Shown piece by piece: positions 38,469-46,673 of a DNA stretch of 64,000 nt. The stretch spans positions 802,191 to 866,190 of the forward strand of contig NZ_JAUFPK010000001.1 of NCBI RefSeq assembly GCF_030409225.1, given 5' to 3'. Within the stretch, counting starts at the first letter, position 1. Each line of letters opens with the position of its first letter. Source of the DNA: Aquisalimonas lutea. Its GTDB lineage: Bacteria > Pseudomonadota > Gammaproteobacteria > Nitrococcales > Aquisalimonadaceae. Both the position numbers and the translations under genes were made by a program. The notes under the pieces were generated by a model. It saw nothing but the letters and a program-made list of their open reading frames with translations, made no database searches and was not told the DNA's origin.

Positions 38469-39529
38469 GGAGTCTCCTCGTCGATGGCCATCAGGGCATG
38501 GTGTTCCGGGCCGGGCGACGGCAGGCCCCGGGCCTCCCACCAGAAGGCCGCCCGGAGCAGGCGGTCCCGCCGGACCGCCGCGTTGCAGGCACCGATGATC
38601 AGGCGTACCCGCCCGCGGGAGATCCGGATCTGGTCCGCCGCGGTGAAATCCGGACGGGCGTGGATATTGTGCAGGGTCTCCAGGGCCATGCCGATGGCCC
38701 AGGCGCAGAACCGGCGCATTCCGGGCTGGCCCGGCGGTATGCCGAGGGTATAGCGCAGGGCCCGCTGGAGCTGTCCGTGGGCGACGCCGATGAGCTCCTG
38801 CAGGCCCGCGTGAAAGGCCGGCGCCGTATGCCGCGGACCGTCCGCCGCCAGATCGTGCCCGTGACGGACGAACACGTCCTGCGGCAGCCAGCATACACCG
38901 CGCTCGTGATCCTCCCAGATGTCCTTGAGGATATTCGTCATCTGCAGGCCCTGCCCGAACGCCACGGCGCGGCAGCGCAGGCGGGTGCGGGCTGCGGCCA
39001 CCGCCGGTTCGTGCAGGGCGAACAGGTCGGTGAGCATCTCGCCGACCACGCCTGCGACGCAGTAGCAGTAGTCCCGGAAGTCGGTACAGGTGGCCAGGCC
39101 CCGAGGCCCCTTGAGTGGCTCGAAACGGCTCATGCCGGCGGCCATGATGCGCAGGCAGCGCCGTACCGGTGCCTGCTGCCCGGCCGGCAGGCTCCACAGG
39201 ACATGGAAGACCTGCTCGGCGCCGGCGACCAGCTCCCGCTCGGCACCGGTCGCGGTGGTGATCTCGCCTTCCAGCGCGGTGCTCAGCTGCCGGGCCGCGT
39301 CCGCATCGTCCAGGGCCCGCACCAGCAGCGCGAAGCGATCCTGCTTGGCGCTCGCCTGCAGCTCGGCGGCGTCCTCGATGGTATCGGCGAGGCGACACAG
39401 CAGATAGGCGTTGCCGATGGCGGTGCGCAGCGCCGGCGGCAGCTGCGGGATGGTCAGCGCAAACGTGCGCGACACGCCCGGGAGCACGCGCTCCTGGAAT
39501 GCCAGGGCTTCGGCCGGCATGCCGCTCAT
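38450..39529 (-). CDS. Squalene/phytoene synthase-family enzyme
   Basis: A 359-residue head-to-head prenyl synthase with both Asp-rich metal-binding motifs, RLADTIEDAAE and NILKDIWEDHERG, and the CVAGVVGEMLTDLF segment. Such enzymes make (pre)squalene or phytoene from farnesyl or geranylgeranyl diphosphate. No other carotenoid or hopanoid gene lies nearby, so the product is undecided. The ATG at 39529 overlaps the stop of the upstream hydrolase by four bases. Its coupling to mlaA suggests a membrane-lipid context, which is inference. Confidence 0.85.
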   Translation of the reverse strand: MSGMPAEALAFQERVLPGVSRTFALTIPQLPPALRTAIGNAYLLCRLADTIEDAAELQASAKQDRFALLVRALDDADAARQLSTALEGEITTATGAERELVAGAEQVFHVLWSLPAGQQAPVRRCLRIMAAGMSRFEPLKGPRGLATCTDFRDYCYCVAGVVGEMLTDLFALHEPAVAAARTRLRCRAVAFGQGLQMTNILKDIWEDHERGVCWLPQDVFVRHGHDLAADGPRHTAPAFHAGLQELIGVAHGQLQRALRYTLGIPPGQPGMRRFCAWAIGMALETLHNIHARPDFTAADQIRISRGRVRLIIGACNAAVRRDRLLRAAFWWEARGLPSPGPEHHALMAIDEETPWTPSP

Positions 39530-40350
39530 GCTCCGTCCGCATCCACGGAGGCCAGGAACTCCAGCACGCAGCGGTTGAACGCGCGCGGCTGCTCCAGGGG
39601 CAGCATGTGCGCGGTGCGGGGCATGACCTCCAGACGGGCGCCGGGGATGTGCTCGGCCAGGTAGCGGGCATTGGCCACCGGCCATACGCGGTCATCCTCG
39701 CCGTGGACCACCAGGCAGGGGACGCCGATCCGGTGCAGCCGCGGGCTGTTCAGGGTATGCGTGCTCGCCGAGGCGAGCTGCGCGTGAAAGGCATGGGGCG
39801 GCTGCGGCTCGCGCTCCTGGAACTGCAGGATGCGCTCCGCGAGATCCGGAATCCGCGCCCGGTAGTCCGGGTGGTAGAAGGTTTCGTTCATGCGCTCGAC
39901 CACGGTACGGGGGTCCGTGGTGGCGCGGTCCATGTTCAGGACCTCCCAGACCCCGGGCTCGGGCGGGATGTACGCGGGGTCGGCCGGTCCCGCCCCGGTG
40001 GCCACCAGCGTCAGGCTGCGGACGCGGTCGGGATGCAGGTGATAGAACTCCTGGGCGATGAGCCCGCCCATGGAAACGCCGACGAGGTGCGCCGGGGCCG
40101 CGTCCGCTGCCTCGAGGACCGCCAGGAGATCCCCGGAGAAGTCCGCCATGGTGTACGGCCCCTGGGGCATGTCCGAGCGGCCGACTCCCCGGTTGTCGGG
40201 CAGGACGACCCGGTGATGGCGGGAGAGCTCGGGCAGTTGCAGTCCCCATGCGCGGCCGCTGCCGCCGAGGCCCATGATCAGGACCACCGGCGTGCCCCGG
40301 CCGTGGATTTCATAGTAGAGGCGCACGCCATTGTGTTCCGCCGTGGCCAT
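39526..40350 (-). CDS. Alpha/beta hydrolase
   Basis: A 274-residue alpha/beta-hydrolase-fold protein with oxyanion segment IMGLGGSGRAW, nucleophile elbow GVSMGGLIAQE, acidic residue in HGEDDRVWPV and histidine in RTAHMLPLEQP, so the catalytic triad is complete. The general pattern is close to 3-oxoadipate enol-lactonase and related esterases, but the substrate cannot be told. It is first in an operon with the prenyl synthase and mlaA. Confidence 0.85.
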   Translation of the reverse strand: MATAEHNGVRLYYEIHGRGTPVVLIMGLGGSGRAWGLQLPELSRHHRVVLPDNRGVGRSDMPQGPYTMADFSGDLLAVLEAADAAPAHLVGVSMGGLIAQEFYHLHPDRVRSLTLVATGAGPADPAYIPPEPGVWEVLNMDRATTDPRTVVERMNETFYHPDYRARIPDLAERILQFQEREPQPPHAFHAQLASASTHTLNSPRLHRIGVPCLVVHGEDDRVWPVANARYLAEHIPGARLEVMPRTAHMLPLEQPRAFNRCVLEFLASVDADGA

Positions 40351-40414
40351 GGAGTCCTCCCGGTGGATGCAACAGCCGCGCAGTATAGCCGGACTCGTCG
40401 CCTGCGCCGAGGGT

Positions 40415-43300
40415 TCAGGCCGCCTCGTTGACGGGCACCTGTAGCTGCACCAGATGCAGGATCTCGGTATCCCCGGCCTCCCCGAGCGGGGCGATGTGCA
40501 GCGTCACCCGGGCGCTGCTGACGCGACACCCGGTAAGCCGGAGGTAGAGGTGATAGCCGTCCGGCGGGACCCCGTCGCGCAGCGCTGCCTCCACCGACGC
40601 CTGATCCTCGGCGTGGACCAGGTCGGTGAACGCCCTTCCGGCGAGACTGTCCGCATCGCAGTCCAGAAGCCGGCGCAGGGCGAGGTTGATCCGCTGCACG
40701 GTGCCGGTGCGCCCGGACAGAAGCGCCATGCCCACGGCGGCCTGGTCGAACACCCCCCGGAACCGGGTCTCGCTGGTTCGCAGGGCGGATTCGGCCACCT
40801 TGCGGGGCGTGATGTCCTGGGTCTGCTTGAGCAGGTAACGGGGCTCGCCGCCCGGGTCCCGGACCACCGAGGTGCTTGTCAGCGCCCACACGATGCCGCC
40901 GTCGCGGTGGCACAGGCGCTGCTCCAGGGGGCCGGCGGGGCGATGACCGTCGAGGATGAGGCGGTTGACCCGGTAATTGGCCTCGCGGTCCTCGGGGTGG
41001 AGAAGCTCGCTGGAGCGCAGTTCCAGCAGCGCCTGGTGGTCGTAGCCCACCAGGCTGCACAGGGCGGCGTTGGCGCGCAGGAACTCGCCGTTCATGCCGA
41101 TGAGCGCCATGCCCACGGCGACGTCCTCGAAGGCACTGCGGAAGCGTGCTTCGCCTTCCTGGCGCTCCGAGGCATCGGCCAGGACCACGACGGCGCCGGT
41201 GACCCGGTCGTTGTCGATGATCGGCGCTGCGGTGTAGTCGGCGGGGAACGGCGTGCCGTCGCTGCGCCGGAACACCGCGCCCTCCTCGTGCTTGACCCGG
41301 CGCTCGATCATGCAGCGCTGGACGGGCCACTCTTCCGGCGAGGCCCGTTCGACGCCGTGCAGCAGCTGGTAGAGCGACTGGCCTTCGAGGGTGACGGGCT
41401 CCCGGCTGAGCAGATGGCATGCGGCATGATTGGCGAAGCTCACGCGGCCGCCGGTGTCGACGCCGAAGATGGCCTCGGCGGCGGCGTTGAGGATGAGATC
41501 ATGGCGCCGGTTGATCTCCTCCAGCGCGCGCTCGGTGTCCTTCTGCTCGGTGATGTCGCGGATCTGGCTGGCGACGCAGATGACATGGCCGTCGCGATCG
41601 CGCACCAGGCTGCCGGAGACCAGGACCCAGACCACGTGGCCGTTCTTGTGGAGGTAGCGCTTCTCCAGCTGGAACGTGTCGCGTGCCGCGTTGTGCATCT
41701 CGTTGAGCTGCTCGCGCGTGGCCTGCTGGTCGGCCGGATGCGTGAGATCGTGGTAGGTCAGCTGCAGGAGCTCGTCGTTGGCATAGCCCAGGCAGTCGCA
41801 CAGGGCCTGGTTGACGTACAGGCAGTGACCGGTGTCGGGGTGGAACAGCGCCATGCCGACGGTGGCGTTGTCGAACGCCTCGCGGAAGGGCAGGCTCGGC
41901 TCCGCGTCCGGGCGATCCCGCGCCGGTGTCGTCGGCGACAGGATCAGCAGCTCGACCTCGCCGTTGCTCATGCCGGGAGGCAGCGCCAGCCGGGCCCCCT
42001 CCAGCTGCCGAACGCCCCCGCGCGCGTCGCGCAGCGTGTAGCGAACCCCCGGCGCCGGCTGCCTGGTCGCGGCGCGGTCGGGTTCCCGGGAGGCGACGAA
42101 TCCGTCCAGGGGCCGGCCGATCATCGCCTCGCCGGAATACCCCAGCAGGCTCTCGGCGGCCGGCGACGCGGACACGATGGTGCCGTCCGCCGACAGGCGG
42201 ATCGCCAGATCCGGGATGCTGTTCTCCAGCAGGCCGGCGTACTGCTCGGCCGCGGTCCGCGCCACGGCCTCCCTCTCCAGCGTCTCCCGCGTGGCGGCAT
42301 AGTCGCGCTGGAGCGCGCCGAGGCGTGCTTCGCTGGACGTCAGCTGTCGCTCCAGTGCCTGCCGGTACCGCAGCTCCCGGCGGGACAGCAGACCGGTGAC
42401 ACCGCTGATCCCCAGGCCCGCGACCAGCAGGGCCAGTGCCGGTGCGACGGGCCACAGGCTGGTCTGCCCCGGCGTTGCATACACGGTCCAGGTGCGTCCC
42501 GCGATGTCGATGTCCCGCCGCGCGTGGGCGTGTGCCTCGAGGGACTGCGGATCCGTGCGCTCGGCGACCGTGGGCCCGCTCCCGGGCCCGTACAGGAGAA
42601 GGCGGCCGTCCGCGTCGCCCTCGTCGAAGATGTGCAGCCTGACATCGCGGTGTCCCCGCGCCGATTCCGCCAGCCGGTCCAGCCGCAGCGCCGTGGCCAC
42701 CACCCCCAGCGACGCGCCGTTGCGCTTCACCGGCGAGAACACGATGAAGCCCGGGGCCGGGCGGCCGTCGACCTGGAACAGCACGACCCCCTCGGTCCCC
42801 GTGAGCTCGTCGTTGGCGAGTGCCGCCTCCAGGGCCCGCCACTGCGGCTCGTCGCTGTCCCCCTCTTCGCGGTTCAGGACCTGTCGCGCGATCACCCCCC
42901 GGCCCGAGGCCGACAGAAGCGGCGTGACGCGGAGATCGTCGCTGCCGGGCACGGGCTCCATCCACGCGAGGAACTCCACGCTGCTGGCCGTCGTGGGTTG
43001 GCGGGTGGACGGCGGATCGTCCGTGTCGATCTCGGCGCCGGTGCGCAGGAGCGTGGACAGGTTGCCGGTGCGCTCCAGGGCCCGCTCCACGATGCGCTCC
43101 AGGGAGGTGAACGTGCCGGCCGCGTCCGCCCGGAACGCCGCCAGCCGTTGCTGGTGCTCGTGGTACAGGAGCCCGCCGGCGGCGGCGACGGTCAGCACGA
43201 TGCCGATGGCGACGATCCACAGGGGCCTGCCGCGTCCCGGCGGACTGCCTGTGCCTGGTTCATGCCGCGCCATTGTCTGGAAAGGGTCGATCCGTCCCAT
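40415..43300 (-). CDS. CHASE-domain receptor with five PAS domains and no output domain
   Basis: A 961-residue membrane sensor. Two membrane helices (about 27-47 and 290-315) flank a CHASE-like periplasmic domain (VEFLAWMEPVPG). After a coiled coil come five PAS domains beginning near residues 355, 475, 595, 710 and 835. The protein stops 65 bases before the next gene. No HisKA, HATPase, GGDEF, EAL, HAMP or chemoreceptor domain is present. The ATG at 43300 follows ACAGGAC. It lies 35 bases downstream of a flavin reductase gene, so redox sensing is possible. Confidence 0.85.
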   Translation of the reverse strand: MGRIDPFQTMARHEPGTGSPPGRGRPLWIVAIGIVLTVAAAGGLLYHEHQQRLAAFRADAAGTFTSLERIVERALERTGNLSTLLRTGAEIDTDDPPSTRQPTTASSVEFLAWMEPVPGSDDLRVTPLLSASGRGVIARQVLNREEGDSDEPQWRALEAALANDELTGTEGVVLFQVDGRPAPGFIVFSPVKRNGASLGVVATALRLDRLAESARGHRDVRLHIFDEGDADGRLLLYGPGSGPTVAERTDPQSLEAHAHARRDIDIAGRTWTVYATPGQTSLWPVAPALALLVAGLGISGVTGLLSRRELRYRQALERQLTSSEARLGALQRDYAATRETLEREAVARTAAEQYAGLLENSIPDLAIRLSADGTIVSASPAAESLLGYSGEAMIGRPLDGFVASREPDRAATRQPAPGVRYTLRDARGGVRQLEGARLALPPGMSNGEVELLILSPTTPARDRPDAEPSLPFREAFDNATVGMALFHPDTGHCLYVNQALCDCLGYANDELLQLTYHDLTHPADQQATREQLNEMHNAARDTFQLEKRYLHKNGHVVWVLVSGSLVRDRDGHVICVASQIRDITEQKDTERALEEINRRHDLILNAAAEAIFGVDTGGRVSFANHAACHLLSREPVTLEGQSLYQLLHGVERASPEEWPVQRCMIERRVKHEEGAVFRRSDGTPFPADYTAAPIIDNDRVTGAVVVLADASERQEGEARFRSAFEDVAVGMALIGMNGEFLRANAALCSLVGYDHQALLELRSSELLHPEDREANYRVNRLILDGHRPAGPLEQRLCHRDGGIVWALTSTSVVRDPGGEPRYLLKQTQDITPRKVAESALRTSETRFRGVFDQAAVGMALLSGRTGTVQRINLALRRLLDCDADSLAGRAFTDLVHAEDQASVEAALRDGVPPDGYHLYLRLTGCRVSSARVTLHIAPLGEAGDTEILHLVQLQVPVNEAA

Positions 43301-43335
43301 GGAAGTCCTGTCGGTCAGGGGTGTCCGCAACCCCG

Positions 43336-44406
43336 TCAGCGTGGTCCCTGATGCTGGTTCCCTTGCTCGGCCGCAGCGAGATCCGGCTGCGCGTCCGCCG
43401 CCGTGCGGAACGGGATCCCGAGCACGTGCTCGGGATCTGCGCCGTGCCGGAAGAGATCCCTCTGCGCGGCGGCAATCATGGAGGGAGGTCCGCTCATGTA
43501 GAGGGTGTGGCCCGCCAGATCCGGGTAGTCCTGCAGCAGCATGTTGTGCACCAGCCCGATGCGTCCGTCCCAGGCGTCGCTCCCCGCGGGATCCGACAGA
43601 CAGGGCGTATACCGGAGTCTGCCGTGCGCGCGCGCCAGCTGTCGCAATCGTGCGTCCAGGTAGAGATCCTCCCGTGTGCGCACGCCCCAGAACACGTGTA
43701 CCGGGCGTTCGTCACCAATATGAACCAGATGTTCCAGCATGCTCTTGATCGGTGCAATCCCTGTGCTGCCCGCCATGGCGATGATCGGGCGGCGGTCCCC
43801 GGCCCGGAGATGAAAGGCGCCGTGGGGTCCGTCCAGGTGCAGGACGGCCTGTTCCCGCATGGCGTGGAACACGTAGCCGCTGAACTCACCCGCGTCCACG
43901 TACCGCACATGGAGCTCCAGGAGGCCGTCGTCGTGGGGGGCATTCGCCAGGCAGTAGCTGCGGCAGCGCCCGTCACGCAGGAGAACGTCGACGTACTGGC
44001 CCGGCAGGAAGGCCAGGCGCTCGTTCTCGGGCAGCTGCAGCCACAGGGCCATGACATCCGGCGCCATTCGCTCCATGCGCGCCACCCGGCAACGCATGCG
44101 GCGGGCGGGAACGGCCTCGGAGCTGTCCGCCTCGCGGAGCTCGATGGTGACATCCGTCGTCGGCCGGGCCCGGCAGAACAGGGCCTGGCCCACGGCGACG
44201 GCCTTCTCGTCCAGGGGCTCCGGCGGCTCGCCGCCCGGATAGGTAACGGCGCCCTCCACCACCTTGCCGGTACACAGGCCGCAGCGGCCGTCCCGGCAGC
44301 CGTACGGGAGCATGATCCCGTGCCGCAACGCGGCCTCCAGGACAGGCTCGGTGCCGCTGCACGTGAAACGGCGGCCACTGGGCTCGATGGTGACGTGGTA
44401 GCTCAT
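43336..44406 (-). CDS. Ferredoxin-NAD(P)H flavin reductase (CDP-6-deoxyglucoseen reductase-like)
   Basis: A 356-residue oxidoreductase. It has an N-terminal plant-type [2Fe-2S] domain with Cys37, Cys42, Cys45 and Cys78 (CRDGRCGLC...C), a FAD-binding domain (RSYCLANAP in place of RxYS), and a C-terminal NAD(P)-binding domain (MAGSTGIAPIKSMLEHL, VFWGVRTREDLY, YMSGPPSMI). It passes electrons from NAD(P)H through flavin to the cluster. Its position beside ubiD is common in gammaproteobacteria, but the physiological acceptor is unknown. Confidence 0.88.
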   Translation of the reverse strand: MSYHVTIEPSGRRFTCSGTEPVLEAALRHGIMLPYGCRDGRCGLCTGKVVEGAVTYPGGEPPEPLDEKAVAVGQALFCRARPTTDVTIELREADSSEAVPARRMRCRVARMERMAPDVMALWLQLPENERLAFLPGQYVDVLLRDGRCRSYCLANAPHDDGLLELHVRYVDAGEFSGYVFHAMREQAVLHLDGPHGAFHLRAGDRRPIIAMAGSTGIAPIKSMLEHLVHIGDERPVHVFWGVRTREDLYLDARLRQLARAHGRLRYTPCLSDPAGSDAWDGRIGLVHNMLLQDYPDLAGHTLYMSGPPSMIAAAQRDLFRHGADPEHVLGIPFRTAADAQPDLAAAEQGNQHQGPR

Positions 44407-44445
44407 CGCCGCTCGCCTCCCGGGGCTCAGCCCGCCGCATCCCTA

Positions 44446-44532
44446 AGGAAACGCTGAACCATTCGCACGCCCTGCGGGGCCGAGCGGCGCAAGCGGCAGC
44501 CAGAAGCGCGCGCGAATGGTTCAGCGTTTCCT
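44446..44532. repeat. 87-bp element with 21-bp perfect terminal inverted repeats
   Basis: The arms 44446-44466 and 44512-44532 are exact inverted repeats (AGGAAACGCTGAACCATTCGC and its complement) around a 45-base GC-rich spacer that could fold further. It sits between ubiD and the reductase gene, contains no gene and has no T run. It could be a MITE-like remnant or a transcript-end structure. I see no second copy in the window and no obvious target duplication. Confidence 0.7.
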
Positions 44533-44609
44533 ATGATGCCGGACCACCATTGTGGCGCAACGCCTCCGTGCCCGAAACTCCGGCCCCGGCACCCCCCTCG
44601 GGAAGGCGA

Positions 44610-46088
44610 CTACGTATCGATCCCCAGCTCGTCCCAGCGCTCGTCGACGCGGCGGCGGATGTCCGGGTCCATGGTGATCGGGCGTCCCCACTCGCGGCTG
44701 GTCTCGCCTTTCCACTTGCTGGTGGCATCGAAGCCGATCTTGGATCCGAGCCCGGAGACCGGGGAGGCGAAGTCCAGGTAGTCGATGGGCGAGTTGTCGA
44801 TCAGCGTGGTGTCCCGCTGCGGGTCCATGCGCGTGGTCATGGCCCAGATGACGTCGTTCCAGTCGCGCGCGTCGACGTCGTCGTCGGTGACGATGACGAA
44901 CTTGGTGTACATGAACTGCCGCAGGAACGACCACACGCCCAGCATCACCCGCTTGGCGTGGCCCGGGTACTGCTTTTTCATGGTGACCACCGCCATGCGG
45001 TAGGAGCACCCCTCCGGCGGCAGGTAGAAGTCCGTGATCTCCGGGAACTGCTTCTGCAGGATGGGTACGAACACCTCGTTCAGCGCCACCCCCAGCACCG
45101 CCGGCTCATCCGGGGGCCGGCCCGTGTAGGTGCTGTGGTAGACCGGATCGGTCCGGTGGGTGATGCGGTCGATGGTGAACACCGGGAACTGCTCCACCTC
45201 GTTGTAGTAGCCCGTGTGGTCGCCGAACGGGCCCTCCGGCGCCCAGTCGTCCGGGTGGATGTGCCCCTCCAGCACGATCTCCGCGGTTGCCGGGACCTGC
45301 AGATCGGAGCCGATGCAGGTGCCCAGCTCGGTCTTGCTGCCGCGCAGCAGCCCGGCGAACGCGTACTCCGACAGGGTGTCGGGGACCGGGGTGACCGCGC
45401 CCAGGATGGTCGCCGGATCCGCCCCCAGGGCGACCGCCACGGGGAAGGGCTCATCCGGGCGCGCCTGCTGCCATTCCTGGAAGTCCAGGGCGCCGCCGCG
45501 GTGACCCAGCCAGCGCATGATCACGCGGTTGCGGCCGATGACCTGCTGGCGGTAGATGCCGAGGTTCTGGCGCTCCTTGTGTGGGCCGCGGGTTACCACC
45601 AGGGCCCAGGTGATCAGGGGGCCCGCATCTTCGGGCCAGCACGTCCATACGGGGATGCGCGACAGGTCCACGTCCTCGCCCTCGATGACATGCTCCTGGC
45701 ACTCCGGGCGGCGCACCTGCTTCGGCCCCATGTTCAGCACCTGCTTGAACACGGGCAGCTGCTTCCAGGCATCCTTCATCCCCTTGGGCGGATCCGGCTC
45801 CTTGAGGAAGGCGAGGAGCCGGCCGATCTCGCGCAGGGCCTCGGTGTCCTCGGCGCCCATGCCCAGCGCCACCCGGTGCGACGTTCCGAACAGATTGCCG
45901 AGAACGGGCATCCGGTACCCGGCGGGGTTCTCGAAAAGCAGTGCCGGGCCGCCGCTGCGCAGCGTGCGGTCGCATACCGCGGTCATCTCCAGGTGCGGGT
46001 CCACCTCGGCGCGGACGCGCTTGAGCTGGCCGTCGCGCTCCAGGCGCGCCATGAAGTCGCGCAGGTCCCGGTACTGCATGTCGCCCAT
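44610..46088 (-). CDS. ubiD: UbiD: 4-hydroxy-3-polyprenylbenzoate decarboxylase
   Basis: A 492-residue prenylated-FMN-dependent decarboxylase of ubiquinone synthesis, full length for the family. Landmarks are [21 protein letters not shown] at the start, the [26 protein letters not shown] prFMN/metal-binding region, [12 protein letters not shown] and the C-terminal [22 protein letters not shown]. The cofactor-making ubiX is not in the window. The ATG at 46088 has a GGGGG-rich site upstream. It is divergent from the second B12 riboswitch unit. Confidence 0.95.
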   Translation of the reverse strand: MGDMQYRDLRDFMARLERDGQLKRVRAEVDPHLEMTAVCDRTLRSGGPALLFENPAGYRMPVLGNLFGTSHRVALGMGAEDTEALREIGRLLAFLKEPDPPKGMKDAWKQLPVFKQVLNMGPKQVRRPECQEHVIEGEDVDLSRIPVWTCWPEDAGPLITWALVVTRGPHKERQNLGIYRQQVIGRNRVIMRWLGHRGGALDFQEWQQARPDEPFPVAVALGADPATILGAVTPVPDTLSEYAFAGLLRGSKTELGTCIGSDLQVPATAEIVLEGHIHPDDWAPEGPFGDHTGYYNEVEQFPVFTIDRITHRTDPVYHSTYTGRPPDEPAVLGVALNEVFVPILQKQFPEITDFYLPPEGCSYRMAVVTMKKQYPGHAKRVMLGVWSFLRQFMYTKFVIVTDDDVDARDWNDVIWAMTTRMDPQRDTTLIDNSPIDYLDFASPVSGLGSKIGFDATSKWKGETSREWGRPITMDPDIRRRVDERWDELGIDT

Positions 46089-46183
46089 GTTGGGCCCCCT
46101 TTCCGTTGCCGAGCGAAGTGTGACCAACGTGCGGGATCATCGCATGCCGGGGCCATGCTTCGCAGTTTGCCGAACTAATAGAG

Positions 46184-46195
46184 ATGTTATAACAT
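46184..46195. promoter_or_regulatory. AT-rich 12-bp palindrome in the ubiD / TonB-receptor divergent region
   Basis: ATGTTATAACAT is a perfect palindrome in an AT-rich patch (46177-46210) within otherwise GC-rich DNA, about 65 bases before the riboswitch. It is a plausible promoter core or operator for the riboswitch transcript or for ubiD. No regulator can be assigned. Confidence 0.35.
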
Positions 46196-46260
46196 TTCTT
46201 TTCTTGGTTTCTGGACTGCTTGATCCGGCACCTCGCACCCGCTAGTTTCTTCGCTCGCTC

Positions 46261-46467
46261 TCGGGTGCCTTCAGGCCGTTCCGGCCGGGAAGGTGAAACG
46301 GGAACCCGGTGAGGCAGCAGCCGTGCGCGCTGCTGCCGATTCCGGGACTGCCCCCGCAACGGTGAGCGTGTTGCAGCGGACCATCCCGCCACTGTGGCTG
46401 ATGCCACGGGAAGGCGGTCCGCTCGGGTGGATTCATGCCCGCACGCGAGTCCGGAGACCGGCCCGAT
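46261..46467 (+). promoter_or_regulatory. Second cobalamin riboswitch, upstream of a siderophore-type TonB receptor
   Basis: Diagnostic segments are GTGAAACGGGAACCCGGTGA (46293-46312), GACTGCCCCCGCAACGGTGA (46346-46365), the B12-box GCCACTGTGG (46388-46397), CACGGGAAGGCGG (46405-46417) and a closing P1 in which TCGGGT (46261-46266) pairs with GCCCGA (46461-46466). It matches the consensus better than the first copy. It precedes the receptor start by about 205 bases, so the receptor, PepSY protein and CPBP protease should be repressed by cobalamin. Confidence 0.94.
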
Positions 46468-46673
46468 GAGTGGTCCCGCGATGCCCTTGGCGGCATGGAT
46501 GCGGGACATCTCCTGGTGGTGCGAGGGGCGCCGCCGGCGAGGACGCAGCGAATCCGTGCCTGTCGGCCGTGCCGTTCAGCCCCGCCTGTCCACCGTTCCG
46601 GGCAGGTCGCCGCCTCGTTCCCTTGTCCCTCGCCTGCCGGATCAACGACAACCAAGGGACAGGAGCAACCACC

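Noticed and set aside
38469-39695. Reading the long minus frame 37710-39695 as an MlaA fusion protein
   Set aside because: The upstream part is the wrong frame of the prenyl synthase gene. The MlaA lipoprotein signal begins at 38468.
46470-46673. N-terminal extension of the second TonB receptor, possibly a signalling domain
   Set aside because: It would overlap the end of the riboswitch region and has no STN-domain pattern. A proper ribosome binding site and signal peptide start at 46674.
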